Counted from the first letter of the stretch, positions 1 through 7,267 are shown. The stretch: 9,997 nt of DNA from an uncultured Veillonella sp. (GCF_905209685.1 NZ_CAJLUB010000062.1:1-9997), one strand, 5' to 3'. Numbers and translations are program-made. Notes: a model not told the origin generated them from the letters alone.

Positions 1-65
1 AGCAAATTCATCCAATATGTAAAGACATATTTCTATTATCAGTGGACATTTTTATGCTAGTAAAT

Positions 66-1097
66 TTACTTATAAATGATATGATGACTAGATGCCTTTT
101 CCATACGATTCATAATAGCAACGCCAAAACCATCATCATTAACACCTTCTGCTAAGATTAAGGTAACATGATTTTCGTTAAAATGTAATAGGCTTTTGTA
201 AAAGTCATGGCCTAATGATAAGGCATCACCATGATGGCCAAAACAATGGCACATAAAGCGTGTATCGTCTTTAATCAGGTCATACGTTTCATGACTGACC
301 AAACAACCTATAGGACCTTCTTTACCTTCTGAAAGCTCCTTAAACGTAGATGCTATCCCCTCTGGACTGCCTACAACAACTGTCATAGGTGCATCAGGCG
401 CATAGTGCGTATACTTCATACCAGGAGCCTTAGGCTTAGTGGCAGCATTAACTAGCGCAGTATCATACTCAACCGTAGACACAACATTTTCAAGCTGAGC
501 TTTTGTAATCCCACCGGGTCTCAATATAATGACCTTATCATCATGTACTTCCACTACAGTAGACTCTACACCAATCGTACATGGACCAGCATCTAAAATA
601 TAGGAAATACGGCCATTCATATCATGGTAAACATCTTGTGCCGTTGTAGGGCTTGGACGACCAGATATATTTGCACTAGGAGCCGCTACAGGTACACCAG
701 CGCGTTCTAATAATGCACGGCATATCTTATGATCAGGGCAACGCAATGCTACGCGATGTAACCCTCCAGTAGCGCGATCTGGCACTAAATCAGATTTAGG
801 CAATGTAATCGTTAATGGCCCTGGCCAAAACGTATCCATTAATAGTTGTGCTGTATTTGAAACCTCTGTTACCAAAGGTTTTATACTTTCACTATTAGGA
901 ACATGCAAAATAAGGGGATTATCTGAAGGACGACCTTTCGCAGCATAGATTTTATCCATTGCCTCTGGATCAAGGCCATTAGCACCGAGTCCATATACAG
1001 TTTCTGTAGGAATGGACACTAATTCACCATTACGCAATGTACTGGCAAGCATATTTAGTTCTTGTTCTGATGGATTTGTAATAATTTGAGTATCCAT
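66..1097 (-). CDS. tsaC: L-threonylcarbamoyladenylate synthase (Sua5/YrdC/YwlC type)
   Basis: Makes threonylcarbamoyl-AMP from threonine, bicarbonate and ATP, the first step of t6A37 tRNA modification, in the cytoplasm. About 343 residues: an N-terminal YrdC domain (about 10-200) and a C-terminal Sua5 domain (about 245-343), so this is the long two-domain form rather than the short TsaC. Visible YrdC signatures are PTETVYGLG at 30-38, the AAKGRPSDNP substrate/nucleotide loop near 52-61, and APSANISGRPS near 139-149. The interdomain linker APGMKYTHYAP (224-234) is typical of Sua5. I chose the ATG at 1097 because GAGGG at 1103-1107 precedes it by 5 nt; an in-frame ATG at 1109 lies inside the prmC stop region with no Shine-Dalgarno sequence. 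The upstream prmC stop gives TAA-T-ATG, so the two are probably translationally coupled. No terminator is visible in the 65 bases after the stop, so the operon may continue beyond the window. Confidence 0.95.
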   Translation of the reverse strand: MDTQIITNPSEQELNMLASTLRNGELVSIPTETVYGLGANGLDPEAMDKIYAAKGRPSDNPLILHVPNSESIKPLVTEVSNTAQLLMDTFWPGPLTITLPKSDLVPDRATGGLHRVALRCPDHKICRALLERAGVPVAAPSANISGRPSPTTAQDVYHDMNGRISYILDAGPCTIGVESTVVEVHDDKVIILRPGGITKAQLENVVSTVEYDTALVNAATKPKAPGMKYTHYAPDAPMTVVVGSPEGIASTFKELSEGKEGPIGCLVSHETYDLIKDDTRFMCHCFGHHGDALSLGHDFYKSLLHFNENHVTLILAEGVNDDGFGVAIMNRMEKASSHHIIYK

Positions 1098-1098
1098 A

Positions 1099-1968
1099 TT
1101 ATCCCTCATATACTGCAGTTACAACACGGTTATTACCACCAAGATCAGCGATACACTGAATGTTGGAGTAATGACTAGCTTCTTTTAATAAAGACTTTAC
1201 CTCTTCAGCTTGATCGTAACCTATTTCAAAGGCTATACGGCCTTGCGGTTTTAAATATGTACCGCATTTTTTAGCTAAAATACGATAGAATTCTAATCCA
1301 TCTTCACCACCAAATAAAGCAATATGAGGCTCATTTAATACATCCTGGGACAATAATTTAGCATCTCCTGTACGGATATATGGTGGATTCGATACGATGA
1401 GGTCATACTTTTCAGCTTTACCGTCTAAGGCAGAAAACATATCAGACTCTAACAATTGAACACGATCATTTAAGTTAAATCTTTCCCTATTCTCCTCAGC
1501 CACTGTCAAGGCATCCGTAGATATTTCAAGACCTACACCACACGCATTCGGCAAATAGTGTAATAGACTAAGTAATATCGTACCAGGGCCTGTACATACA
1601 TCAAGGATACGAACTTTACTATCTTTTTGGTACGTACCTAATACATGCTCAATTAAGGTTTCTGTATCAGGTCGTGGAATCAACACCTTATCATTAACCT
1701 TAAAGGTCAATCCCATAAAGTCCTTTTCCCCAATTATGGCCGCTACACAATGACCCTTAGCTCGTTCTTGAACAAGAGGTCTAAAGGCGTCAAGTTCCTC
1801 TTGAATAAGCGGTTGGTCATAATGAGTATATAGATAAATACGATCCTTGCCTAAAACGTGAGAAAGCAGTACTTCCCCATCAAGTCGAGGTGTATCCATC
1901 TCCTTGCTTTGAAAGTACTGCTCTGTCCACTGGAGAATACGACCGATTGTCCAAATCTCCTTATGCAT
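1099..1968 (-). CDS. prmC: Peptide chain release factor N5-glutamine methyltransferase
   Basis: Transfers a methyl group from SAM to the glutamine of the GGQ motif in release factors, raising termination efficiency. 289 residues, normal for the family. An N-terminal helical substrate-binding domain (about 1-85) is followed by a class I methyltransferase domain. Motif I is ILDVCTGPG (121-129), with Pro where many homologues have Ser or Thr; the acidic residue after strand 2 is in GLEIS (146-150); the catalytic NPPY is at 194-197, in SNPPYI. The start is the ATG at 1968, not the longer frame to 2010: AGGAGG at 1978-1983 lies 9 nt upstream, and the extra N-terminal residues are only the prfA tail read in another frame. 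Its first 8 bases (ATGCATAA) overlap the prfA stop, which suits translational coupling with its own substrate, RF1. Confidence 0.96.
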   Translation of the reverse strand: MHKEIWTIGRILQWTEQYFQSKEMDTPRLDGEVLLSHVLGKDRIYLYTHYDQPLIQEELDAFRPLVQERAKGHCVAAIIGEKDFMGLTFKVNDKVLIPRPDTETLIEHVLGTYQKDSKVRILDVCTGPGTILLSLLHYLPNACGVGLEISTDALTVAEENRERFNLNDRVQLLESDMFSALDGKAEKYDLIVSNPPYIRTGDAKLLSQDVLNEPHIALFGGEDGLEFYRILAKKCGTYLKPQGRIAFEIGYDQAEEVKSLLKEASHYSNIQCIADLGGNNRVVTAVYEG

Positions 1969-3043
1969 TTGTATTAGCCTCCTGCATTTTTGCCGCTTGG
2001 TCAGCAGCATTTAAGGCTTGAATGATTTCATCTAGATCGCCATTTAAAATAGCATCTAATTTATACAATGTTAAATTAATACGATGGTCTGTTACGCGGC
2101 CTTGAGGGTAGTTATAAGTACGAATACGTTCACTACGGTCACCAGTACCAACTTGGCTCTTACGGTCTGCGGCCATGCTAGAAATAGCCTCTTGTTCAGC
2201 TTGGTCTTGCAATTTAGCACGCAATACACGCATAGCTTTTTCACGGTTTTGTAATTGAGAACGTTGGTCTTGGCATGCCACAACGATACCAGAAGGTAAG
2301 TGTGTAATACGAACAGCAGATTCTGTTTTATTGATATGCTGACCGCCCGCACCACTAGCACGATATGTGTCGATTTTCAAGTCTTTTTCATTAACTTCAA
2401 TATCAACATCTTCCATCTCTGGTAATACAGCTACTGTAACGGTCGACGTATGAACACGGCCCTGTGTTTCTGTAGCAGGTACACGTTGTACGCGATGTAC
2501 ACCAGATTCAAATTTCATCTTAGAGTATACATTTTCACCATCTACAGAGAAAATAACCTCTTTAAAGCCACCAAGTTCTGGTTCATTAGCATCGATAATT
2601 TCACAACGCCAGCCTTGGCTTTCCGCATATTTTGTGTACATGCGGAACAAATCGCCTGCGAACAATGCCGCTTCATCACCGCCAGCACCACCACGAATTT
2701 CGATGATGATGTTTTTATCATCATTAGGATCCTTAGGCAATAAAAGAATTTGCAATTTCTCTTCTAATTCCTCTTTTTGAGGTTTTAGCTCTTTCAATTC
2801 CTCTTGTGCCATTTCGCGGAATTCTTCATCCATGGATTTATCTTCAATAACTTCCATAGCTTCATCAATACCAGCTAATACTTTTTTATAAGTACGGAAT
2901 GTTTCAACTGTTTCAGATAATTGAGCATGTTGACGTGTTAATTTACGCCATTCGTCTTGGCGCGCAATCACTTCAGGGTCACTGATGCGCTGCTCCAGGT
3001 CCATAAATTTATCTTCAATAACTTGTAATTTATCTACTAACAT
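1961..3043 (-). CDS. prfA: Peptide chain release factor 1 (RF1)
   Basis: Recognises UAA and UAG in the ribosomal A site and triggers peptidyl-tRNA hydrolysis. 360 residues, the standard RF1 length. The N-terminal part (about 1-105) is a charged helical, coiled-coil-like domain. The codon-reading tripeptide is PAT at 189-191 ([10 protein letters not shown]), which marks RF1 rather than RF2 (SPF). The catalytic GGQ is at 233-235 in [10 protein letters not shown]; Gln235 is the expected PrmC target. The start ATG lies two bases after the yqhQ stop (TAA-AC-ATG), with AGAGGA inside the end of yqhQ as ribosome binding site. The 3' end overlaps prmC by 8 bases. The stop codon is UAA, so RF1 or RF2 could terminate its own translation; no RF2-style frameshift is present or expected. 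Confidence 0.98.
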   Translation of the reverse strand: MLVDKLQVIEDKFMDLEQRISDPEVIARQDEWRKLTRQHAQLSETVETFRTYKKVLAGIDEAMEVIEDKSMDEEFREMAQEELKELKPQKEELEEKLQILLLPKDPNDDKNIIIEIRGGAGGDEAALFAGDLFRMYTKYAESQGWRCEIIDANEPELGGFKEVIFSVDGENVYSKMKFESGVHRVQRVPATETQGRVHTSTVTVAVLPEMEDVDIEVNEKDLKIDTYRASGAGGQHINKTESAVRITHLPSGIVVACQDQRSQLQNREKAMRVLRAKLQDQAEQEAISSMAADRKSQVGTGDRSERIRTYNYPQGRVTDHRINLTLYKLDAILNGDLDEIIQALNAADQAAKMQEANTNA

Positions 3044-3045
3044 GT

Positions 3046-3936
3046 TTATTCCTCTTCATATGCATCACTCTCAGAAGGGCGAACCTCTTCAAGAGCTCGT
3101 ATAGCGACTTCAATTTGATCATCTTCTGGTTCACGTGTGGTCATGTACTGTAATACAAGACCTGGTTTGATAAGAGCTTTCACAAAGGAATGCTCACTAC
3201 GACCAGCAAGACGAATAACCTCGTACGCAATACCTGCTACTACAGGCATGAGCAGTACGCGGCTCAGAATACGTTCTAACAAATTAGGCCAACCTAAAAA
3301 GGCAAATACAAAGATACTCACCACCATAACGATGAGTAAGAAGTTTGTACCACATCGAGCATGTAAACGACTTTGTTTGCGAACGTTTTCTACAGTAAGA
3401 GGCAAGTCTAATTCATAGGTATGAATTGTTTTATGCTCGGCCCCATGATATTGGAAAACTCGTTGAATATCCTTCGTAAGACCAATACCCCAAATGTAGA
3501 GTAGAAAAAGAACTAAACGAATGACACCTTCAATGAGATTTAATACTACATGATTATCCTGTACACCAGGAATAAATTTTACGATAAATGTAGGCAATGC
3601 CAAAAATACAGCTATCGCAAATATGGTAGAAATAACCATAGTAATGGCAATTTCACTATTAGACATTTCTTCCTCTTCATCACCAGCGGCTTTAGCGGAG
3701 AAGGACAATGCCTTCATGCCAATCACTAGAGATTCATAGAGGGCTACACAGCCCCGAAGAAATGGTTTTTTCAAAATTGGATATGTGTCAGCAATAGATT
3801 TTGTAGGCTCTTTTTGAACTACAATGGTTCCTGATGGTTCTCGTACAGCTGTTGCTGTAACACCAGGTCCCCTCATCATGACACCTTCGATCACAGCTTG
3901 TCCACCGACAAACTTTTTAATACGTTCTGTGTTCAC
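3046..3936 (-). CDS. yqhQ: DUF1385 / YqhQ family membrane protein
   Basis: Integral membrane protein of the DUF1385 (YqhQ) family; its biochemical role is not established and I assign none. 296 residues from the GTG at 3936. Family signatures are the N-terminal [16 protein letters not shown] (9-24), [13 protein letters not shown] (163-175) and [11 protein letters not shown] (189-199). Four hydrophobic stretches look membrane-spanning: about 96-122, 130-153, 199-216 and 226-245. The C-terminal tail is acidic. I prefer GTG at 3936 because AGAGGAG (3942-3948) lies 5 nt upstream; the longer frame (TTG at 3957, ATG at 3951) has no Shine-Dalgarno sequence and starts within the U-rich tail of a probable terminator. 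It is placed between rpmE and prfA, an arrangement I recall from Clostridia-like genomes, and runs directly into prfA. A role linked to ribosomes or membrane protein insertion would be guesswork. Confidence 0.9.
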   Translation of the reverse strand: MNTERIKKFVGGQAVIEGVMMRGPGVTATAVREPSGTIVVQKEPTKSIADTYPILKKPFLRGCVALYESLVIGMKALSFSAKAAGDEEEEMSNSEIAITMVISTIFAIAVFLALPTFIVKFIPGVQDNHVVLNLIEGVIRLVLFLLYIWGIGLTKDIQRVFQYHGAEHKTIHTYELDLPLTVENVRKQSRLHARCGTNFLLIVMVVSIFVFAFLGWPNLLERILSRVLLMPVVAGIAYEVIRLAGRSEHSFVKALIKPGLVLQYMTTREPEDDQIEVAIRALEEVRPSESDAYEEE

Positions 3937-3951
3937 AAGAGCTCCTCTCAT

Positions 3952-3983
3952 AAACAAATAGAGGCAGAGCCCATAGCCCTGCC
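3952..3983 (-). terminator. Probable leaky terminator between rpmE and yqhQ
   Basis: On the minus strand, GGCAGGGC (3983-3976), loop TATGG, then GCTCTGCC (3970-3963) form an 8-bp GC-rich stem with one G-U pair, followed by the interrupted U-rich tail TCTATTTGTTT (3962-3952). It lies after the rpmE stop and before the yqhQ ribosome binding site. The broken T tract suggests partial termination, which would leave rpmE more abundant than the genes behind it. No convincing separate promoter for yqhQ is visible, so read-through is probably needed. Confidence 0.55.
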
Positions 3984-4008
3984 AATAGATGCTACATTAC
4001 ATGACAAA

Positions 4009-4206
4009 TTATTTGCCGTAACGTTTGTTAAATTGTTCAATACGACCACGAGCTTGAGCTGCGCGTTGTTGACCAGTGAAGAACGGATGGCATTTGGAGC
4101 AAACGTCTACACGAAGGTCTTCTTTTACAGAGCCAGTTTTGAATGTGTTGCCACAACCGCAAGTTACTGTAGCTTCTTTATAGTCTGGATGAATACCTTG
4201 TTTCAT
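4009..4206 (-). CDS. rpmE: 50S ribosomal protein L31, zinc-binding (C+) type
   Basis: Small protein of the large ribosomal subunit, at the central protuberance/intersubunit bridge. 65 residues, the usual size. It keeps four cysteines in the zinc-ribbon pattern: Cys16 and Cys18 (TCGCGNTF), Cys36 and Cys39 ([11 protein letters not shown]), so this is the zinc-containing form and not the zinc-free paralogue made under zinc limitation. The start is the ATG at 4206, with AAGAGGTG just upstream; a longer open frame to 4314 has no ribosome binding site and runs into the promoter. It has its own strong promoter and heads the prfA cluster. Confidence 0.97.
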   Translation of the reverse strand: MKQGIHPDYKEATVTCGCGNTFKTGSVKEDLRVDVCSKCHPFFTGQQRAAQARGRIEQFNKRYGK

Positions 4207-4246
4207 TCTATACACCTCTTTCCGACAATCAATATTATTCTTATAG

Positions 4247-4275
4247 ATTATAGCATGACATATGCACAAATGCAA
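4247..4275 (-). promoter_or_regulatory. Sigma-A type promoter of rpmE
   Basis: On the minus strand, TTGCAT (4275-4270), a 17-nt spacer, then TATAAT (4252-4247), with TGC directly before the -10 (an extended -10 TGn). Predicted transcription start is near 4240, leaving a leader of about 34 nt before the ATG. This is the best consensus promoter in the window. Confidence 0.75.
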
Positions 4276-4285
4276 GTTGCCAATA

Positions 4286-4555
4286 CTATTCCTTGGATGC
4301 TTGTTTTTCTTCAATAGACTCAGCTAGGATGGTCTCTAAGTCGCTTTCATTAAGGATGTCACGCAATGCGATGAGCTCCTCTAAAGAAAGGGTAATACCC
4401 TTTTTCATGCTTGTATATTCACTATCCCAAGCACGAAGGTCAAACTTAGGATTATATTTGCCCCAGCTAGTGCATGTTAATTGTTTTTTCCAACCATCTT
4501 TATCTTCAGATAAAGTACCAATAACTTTGAAGATTTCAAAATTAATAACAGCCAT
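4286..4555 (-). CDS. PC4/YdbC-type putative ssDNA-binding protein
   Basis: Resembles the short YdbC proteins of Firmicutes, the bacterial branch of the PC4 (transcriptional coactivator p15) ssDNA-binding fold; by family these act as dimers that bind single-stranded nucleic acid. 89 residues. The core runs about 4-70: [12 protein letters not shown] (6-17), [12 protein letters not shown] (21-32), [11 protein letters not shown] (37-47) and [18 protein letters not shown] (51-68), matching the strand-strand-strand-helix plan, with GWKKEL- and KGITLT-like stretches I remember from YdbC. The C-terminal 20 residues are acidic and helical. The ATG at 4555 is chosen because AAGGAGG lies just upstream; the frame could extend to 4594 but without a ribosome binding site and across a set of dyads. 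It sits between the orphan 479-residue gene and rpmE. The family call rests on recalled sequence pattern; the cellular role is unknown. Confidence 0.82.
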   Translation of the reverse strand: MAVINFEIFKVIGTLSEDKDGWKKQLTCTSWGKYNPKFDLRAWDSEYTSMKKGITLSLEELIALRDILNESDLETILAESIEEKQASKE

Positions 4556-4570
4556 GAATCCTCCTTTCTC

Positions 4571-4612
4571 ACACATTCGTGTAGTATGTTTCATACCTAC
4601 TATATTTAGTAG
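4571..4612 (-). promoter_or_regulatory. Cluster of overlapping dyads upstream of the PC4/YdbC gene
   Basis: In minus-strand order: CTACTA (4612-4607), AATA, TAGTAG (4602-4597), then GTAGGTATG (4600-4592), AAA, CATACTAC (4588-4581), then ACAC-GAAT-GTGT (4582-4571), just before the Shine-Dalgarno sequence. The central TAGTAGGTATG can pair with the copy on either side, so two hairpins exclude each other. There is no T tract, so it is not a simple terminator. An operator or a leader RNA switch are both possible. Confidence 0.5.
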
Positions 4613-4665
4613 TTTATATTTTTTAGGATACGATATATTTTAAACTAAATATCGGACTTTTACAA

Positions 4666-6105
4666 TTAGTTTTTATAATCGCTATAATCCTCAATATCAA
4701 TAGATGTTGTTGGTGGCATAACTTGAGCACCTAATTCATCTACTGTAGATTTCCAATCTTCTGTCGCTTCTGTCACAGCCTTGATATACGCTTCATCAGC
4801 TGCTTGAACAGATGTGATTAGTTGAGCCTCGTCGTTAACATCTAATACGCGTCGACGTACGCTGCTAAGCATATAACCGAATGACTCATCTGTTTGAACG
4901 AGCATGGAAACTTCTTGGATCAATGTTTGACCAATAGTGCTACAGAAGTATGCATACCACATATAGGCTAATTCAGCATCTGGGAACATCCAATAAATAT
5001 CCTCTTTTGGTACTTCTGTAGTAATATCTACATCTACATGATCTGCATGACGTTTAAATGTAAGGAAATAAGCGCCATTTTCAACAAGAGCATTACGACC
5101 TAATTCAGAAACTCGACTGTCGATACAGTAAATCCCATCTTGTCCTAAGGCTACATCAGTTTGACCACCTGGTAGCAAAATAGAACGCAAAGACAAGCCA
5201 TAATTTAATACAGTAAACACTGGCAATTGAGCGAACACACCATGAGGCAATGGAATATAGTTAATCGTTTTCCATTCTTCTCCTACGCGTTCACGTAGAC
5301 CAACACGCATCTTTTTAACATCATATTTGCCATATACAATTTCGTAAGCCCCTAATGGTATCCATTCACGAATCGCTTCTACACGCTTTTGATTCAAGAA
5401 GAATTGTAATGCCATATTATTCAAACCTAATTGATTTTGTGCCATCGTAGCAGGCAAGAATAATTGTGCAGTTCCTTCTGGAACAAGATTATGTAAACCA
5501 TTAGCCACTTCTTCCACAATATCTTCAGAGGATTGGAACATGCCAACCGTTCCTGTAAAGATATGATCAAAATAGCTGCGATGAGGCCATTGATTAATAA
5601 TTTGCGCCATTGGATATAAACGTGTCAAAATGCTATAGCACACTGGAGATGCCGTATAAAGCACAACTTTTTTATCTTCATAAGATTGAAGAATTTCTTC
5701 AATCATACCTGCGTATTCTTCTACATAAGCATATAGAACGAGTTCTCCCGTTTTACTATGGGCTTCGATACTTTCACGAACAGGAGTCTCCCAAATAGTA
5801 CCAACATCTAGACCATCTAAAATACCTGTATCGCTAATAAAATCAAATAATTCGACTCTAAACGAAGGGCCATATAGAGCTTGGAATGTATTCAAATCAT
5901 ATGGAACAGGGCCAAAAGATTCTACTGTAGATTTTTCTGCTAACGCATATAAATCATCAGCCGTAACACCCCACTCACGGGAGCTAGCATTACTAGAAAT
6001 CAATTGATCTAACACTTTAAAACGCATTAACTCATTTACAATATCAATACCTTCAATACTATGAGTAGCACAAAGGGCAATAAATTCTTCGTTATTTACT
6101 TTCAT
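4666..6105 (-). CDS. Hypothetical protein; possible degenerate N6-DNA-methylase-like protein
   Basis: I do not recognise this 479-residue protein by name. It has no signal peptide or membrane segment. Residues about 120-255 follow the order of an N6-adenine methylase core: KKVVLYTASPVCYSILTRL (145-163), YFDHIFTGTVGMF (178-190) where active enzymes have an FDxIxxNPPF-like motif, then AQLFLPATMAQNQLGLNN (213-230) and LNQKRVEAIREWIP (237-250), resembling the 'FVLP…R+.L.+…lEaii.lP' segment. No NPPY/F and no FxGxG-like SAM loop is visible, so catalysis is doubtful. Residues about 318-450 resemble a type I specificity/TRD half: MWYAYFCSTIGQTLIQEVS (382-400) is like the 'YLyyyL.S..gq' helix, and VRRRVLDVNDEAQLITSVQAA (416-436) is like 'l..i.iplP.leeQ..I'. 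The tail is acidic. The start is the ATG one base after the nth stop (TAA-T-ATG), with GGAAAGG upstream, so it is probably coupled to nth. The methylase relationship is inference from pattern only; the gene itself is certain. Confidence 0.85.
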   Translation of the reverse strand: MKVNNEEFIALCATHSIEGIDIVNELMRFKVLDQLISSNASSREWGVTADDLYALAEKSTVESFGPVPYDLNTFQALYGPSFRVELFDFISDTGILDGLDVGTIWETPVRESIEAHSKTGELVLYAYVEEYAGMIEEILQSYEDKKVVLYTASPVCYSILTRLYPMAQIINQWPHRSYFDHIFTGTVGMFQSSEDIVEEVANGLHNLVPEGTAQLFLPATMAQNQLGLNNMALQFFLNQKRVEAIREWIPLGAYEIVYGKYDVKKMRVGLRERVGEEWKTINYIPLPHGVFAQLPVFTVLNYGLSLRSILLPGGQTDVALGQDGIYCIDSRVSELGRNALVENGAYFLTFKRHADHVDVDITTEVPKEDIYWMFPDAELAYMWYAYFCSTIGQTLIQEVSMLVQTDESFGYMLSSVRRRVLDVNDEAQLITSVQAADEAYIKAVTEATEDWKSTVDELGAQVMPPTTSIDIEDYSDYKN

Positions 6106-6106
6106 A

Positions 6107-6742
6107 TTAAACCTTTCCAGCTGAAGGACATAAGTGATTTAAAAAACATTCTTCACATAATGGCTTACGAGCCTTACATAGTTTACGACCATGATAAATC
6201 AACCAGTGATGAGCAGCCGACCAATCCTCTTTAGGAATTGCCTTCTGCAACTTTAATTCCATCTCTTCTGGTGTTTTAGCAATACCCAATTTTAATCGGT
6301 TAGACACGCGGAATACATGAGTATCTACAGCAATCGCTGGCGTACCAAACAATACAGATACTAGCACATTTGCAGTCTTACGACCTACACCAGGTAATTC
6401 AACGAGTTGATCAAACTCCCGTGGCACTTCCCCGTGGTATTGTTCTACTAGAATCTGACATGTGGCAATCAAATTTTTGGCTTTAGATTTATAAAGGCCA
6501 CAGTCCTTAATCAGAGTTTCTAATTTGGTAACCCCAATTGCTAACATCTTAGCCGGATGATTTAGTTCAGGAAATAACCGTTTAGTAACGATATTAACTC
6601 TCTCATCCGTACATTGTGCAGATAATACAACTGCCACTAATAATTCAAATTCATTTGTATACTCAAGGGCAGGTTTTGCATCAAAATAATGCTCTTGCAA
6701 TAATTTCAATTGCTCTGCCTTTATTGCTTTTGTTACACGCAT
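6107..6742 (-). CDS. nth: Endonuclease III, DNA glycosylase/AP lyase
   Basis: Bifunctional base-excision repair enzyme that removes oxidised pyrimidines and cuts the abasic site by beta-elimination. 211 residues, the same size as the E. coli enzyme. The helix-hairpin-helix is LPGVGRKTA (116-124), with catalytic Lys122; the catalytic aspartate is Asp140 in AVDTHVFRVSNRL. The C-terminal [4Fe-4S] cluster ligands are Cys189, Cys196, Cys199 and Cys205, with the canonical C-x6-C-x2-C-x5-C spacing. The ATG at 6742 is preceded by AAGGAG; the frame extends to 6799 without a ribosome binding site and into the divergent promoter region. It is transcribed away from the DUF896 gene and is followed one base later by the orphan 479-residue gene, which is probably cotranscribed. 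Confidence 0.97.
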   Translation of the reverse strand: MRVTKAIKAEQLKLLQEHYFDAKPALEYTNEFELLVAVVLSAQCTDERVNIVTKRLFPELNHPAKMLAIGVTKLETLIKDCGLYKSKAKNLIATCQILVEQYHGEVPREFDQLVELPGVGRKTANVLVSVLFGTPAIAVDTHVFRVSNRLKLGIAKTPEEMELKLQKAIPKEDWSAAHHWLIYHGRKLCKARKPLCEECFLNHLCPSAGKV

Positions 6743-6789
6743 ATAACTCTCCTTTCTCACTTGTGAAAGTACAGACGCGTACAACTTAT

Positions 6790-6798
6790 ATCTTACCA
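6790..6798 (-). promoter_or_regulatory. Candidate extended -10 for nth
   Basis: On the minus strand TGG-TAAGAT (6798-6790) fits an extended -10 (TGn plus a near-consensus hexamer), about 48 nt before the nth ATG. No good -35 is seen at the expected distance, so this is a weak call. Confidence 0.3.
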
Positions 6799-6818
6799 TA
6801 CGTATTCATTTAGTTCTA

Positions 6819-6827
6819 TGTTATAAT
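6819..6827 (+). promoter_or_regulatory. Extended -10 promoter of the DUF896 gene
   Basis: TGT-TATAAT at 6819-6827 is a perfect -10 with an extended TGn; no clear -35 lies 16-18 nt upstream. Predicted start is near 6834, giving a leader of about 30 nt that is almost entirely a 7-bp dyad plus the ribosome binding site. Confidence 0.6.
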
Positions 6828-6836
6828 AAATCATGT

Positions 6837-6853
6837 TATTCTAATATAGAATA
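6837..6853 (+). promoter_or_regulatory. Perfect 7-bp dyad in the DUF896 leader
   Basis: TATTCTA (6837-6843), loop ATA, TAGAATA (6847-6853), ending one base before the AGGAGGT ribosome binding site (6855-6861). It lies within the first 20 nt of the predicted transcript. It could be an operator overlapping the start site or a 5' RNA hairpin that affects stability or ribosome access. Confidence 0.45.
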
Positions 6854-6865
6854 CAGGAGGTCAAT

Positions 6866-7135
6866 ATGAGCAATATTAACGATACATTAAAACGTATAAA
6901 TGAACTAGCAGCAAAGAAAAAATCTGGGCAACAACTCACACCAGAGGAATTAGCAGAAAAAAAAGAACTTTATGAGATTTACTTAAGCTTCATTCGAGGC
7001 CAAATCACAGATACATTGGACCGTGTTGAATTTGTGGATCCAGAAACCGGTGAACGAACTGCGCCTAAACAAGCTCTAGAAAATCTTGCGAAAGAAGCTG
7101 ACCAAGACATTAAAGAACATAAAGATATTCACTAA
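6866..7135 (+). CDS. DUF896 (YnzC-type) family protein
   Basis: Small cytoplasmic protein of the DUF896 family, whose function is not established. 89 residues, slightly longer than B. subtilis YnzC as I recall it. Residues 5-50 form the family's two-helix hairpin: INDTLKRINELAAKKKSG (4-21), the turn QQLTPEELAEKKELYEIYL (22-40), then FIRGQITDTLDRVEFVDPET (42-61), with the typical 'INELAAK' and 'eYl..fR' patterns. The C-terminal third is charged. The start is supported by a strong AGGAGGT at 6855-6861, 4 nt upstream. It is the only plus-strand gene here, monocistronic, divergent from nth, and ends at a terminator at 7160. In Bacillus ynzC lies in the LexA-regulated yneA operon; no LexA box is visible here. 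Confidence 0.93.
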   Translation: MSNINDTLKRINELAAKKKSGQQLTPEELAEKKELYEIYLSFIRGQITDTLDRVEFVDPETGERTAPKQALENLAKEADQDIKEHKDIH

Positions 7136-7159
7136 TATATAAAAATATACATTAATATA

Positions 7160-7203
7160 AAAAATGTACGCATAAATGATACATCAAATATGCGTACATT
7201 TTT
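7160..7203 (+). terminator. Terminator of the DUF896 gene, probably bidirectional
   Basis: A 15-bp perfect stem, AAAAATGTACGCATA (7160-7174) with TATGCGTACATTTTT (7189-7203), and a 14-nt loop, 24 nt after the stop codon. The right arm ends in a T run on the plus strand, and the left arm gives a TTTTTT run on the minus strand, so it should work in both directions. Confidence 0.85.
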
Positions 7204-7214
7204 CTATTAACCAC

Positions 7215-7246
7215 AAAAAGTCCGCTTGATATATCAAGCGGACTTT
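7215..7246 (-). terminator. Terminator of the aminotransferase gene
   Basis: A 30-bp perfect palindrome (7217-7246; each arm AAAGTCCGCTTGAT, with AT between) placed 21 nt after the aminotransferase stop. On the minus strand the stem ends in TTTTT (7219-7215). It lies next to the terminator of the convergent DUF896 gene, so the two genes are well insulated. Confidence 0.85.
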
Positions 7247-7267
7247 AGTATTAGTGAAACTTATGTA

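Noticed and set aside
14..31. Inverted repeat AATATGT-AAAG-ACATATT after tsaC
   Set aside because: Only 7 A/T-rich base pairs with no T run on the minus strand, so it is not supported as a terminator; too short and AT-rich to call a site.
1969..2010. Longer N-terminus for prmC
   Set aside because: The extension lies inside prfA, has no ribosome binding site, and AGGAGG at 1978-1983 clearly serves the ATG at 1968.
2092..2743. Open frames on both strands inside prfA
   Set aside because: Shadows of the RF1 gene: no ribosome binding sites and no family resemblance.
4207..4246. Ribosomal-protein L31 leader RNA upstream of rpmE
   Set aside because: Predicted leader is only about 34 nt and shows just a 6-bp TCTATA/TATAGA pairing; too short for an autoregulatory structure that could be recognised.
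4666..6105. Active restriction-modification system
   Set aside because: No NPPY/F motif in the candidate methylase and no nuclease or helicase subunit within the window.
6740..6866. LexA/SOS box between nth and the DUF896 gene
   Set aside because: Considered because ynzC is SOS-linked in Bacillus, but no CGAAC-N4-GTTCG-like sequence is present.
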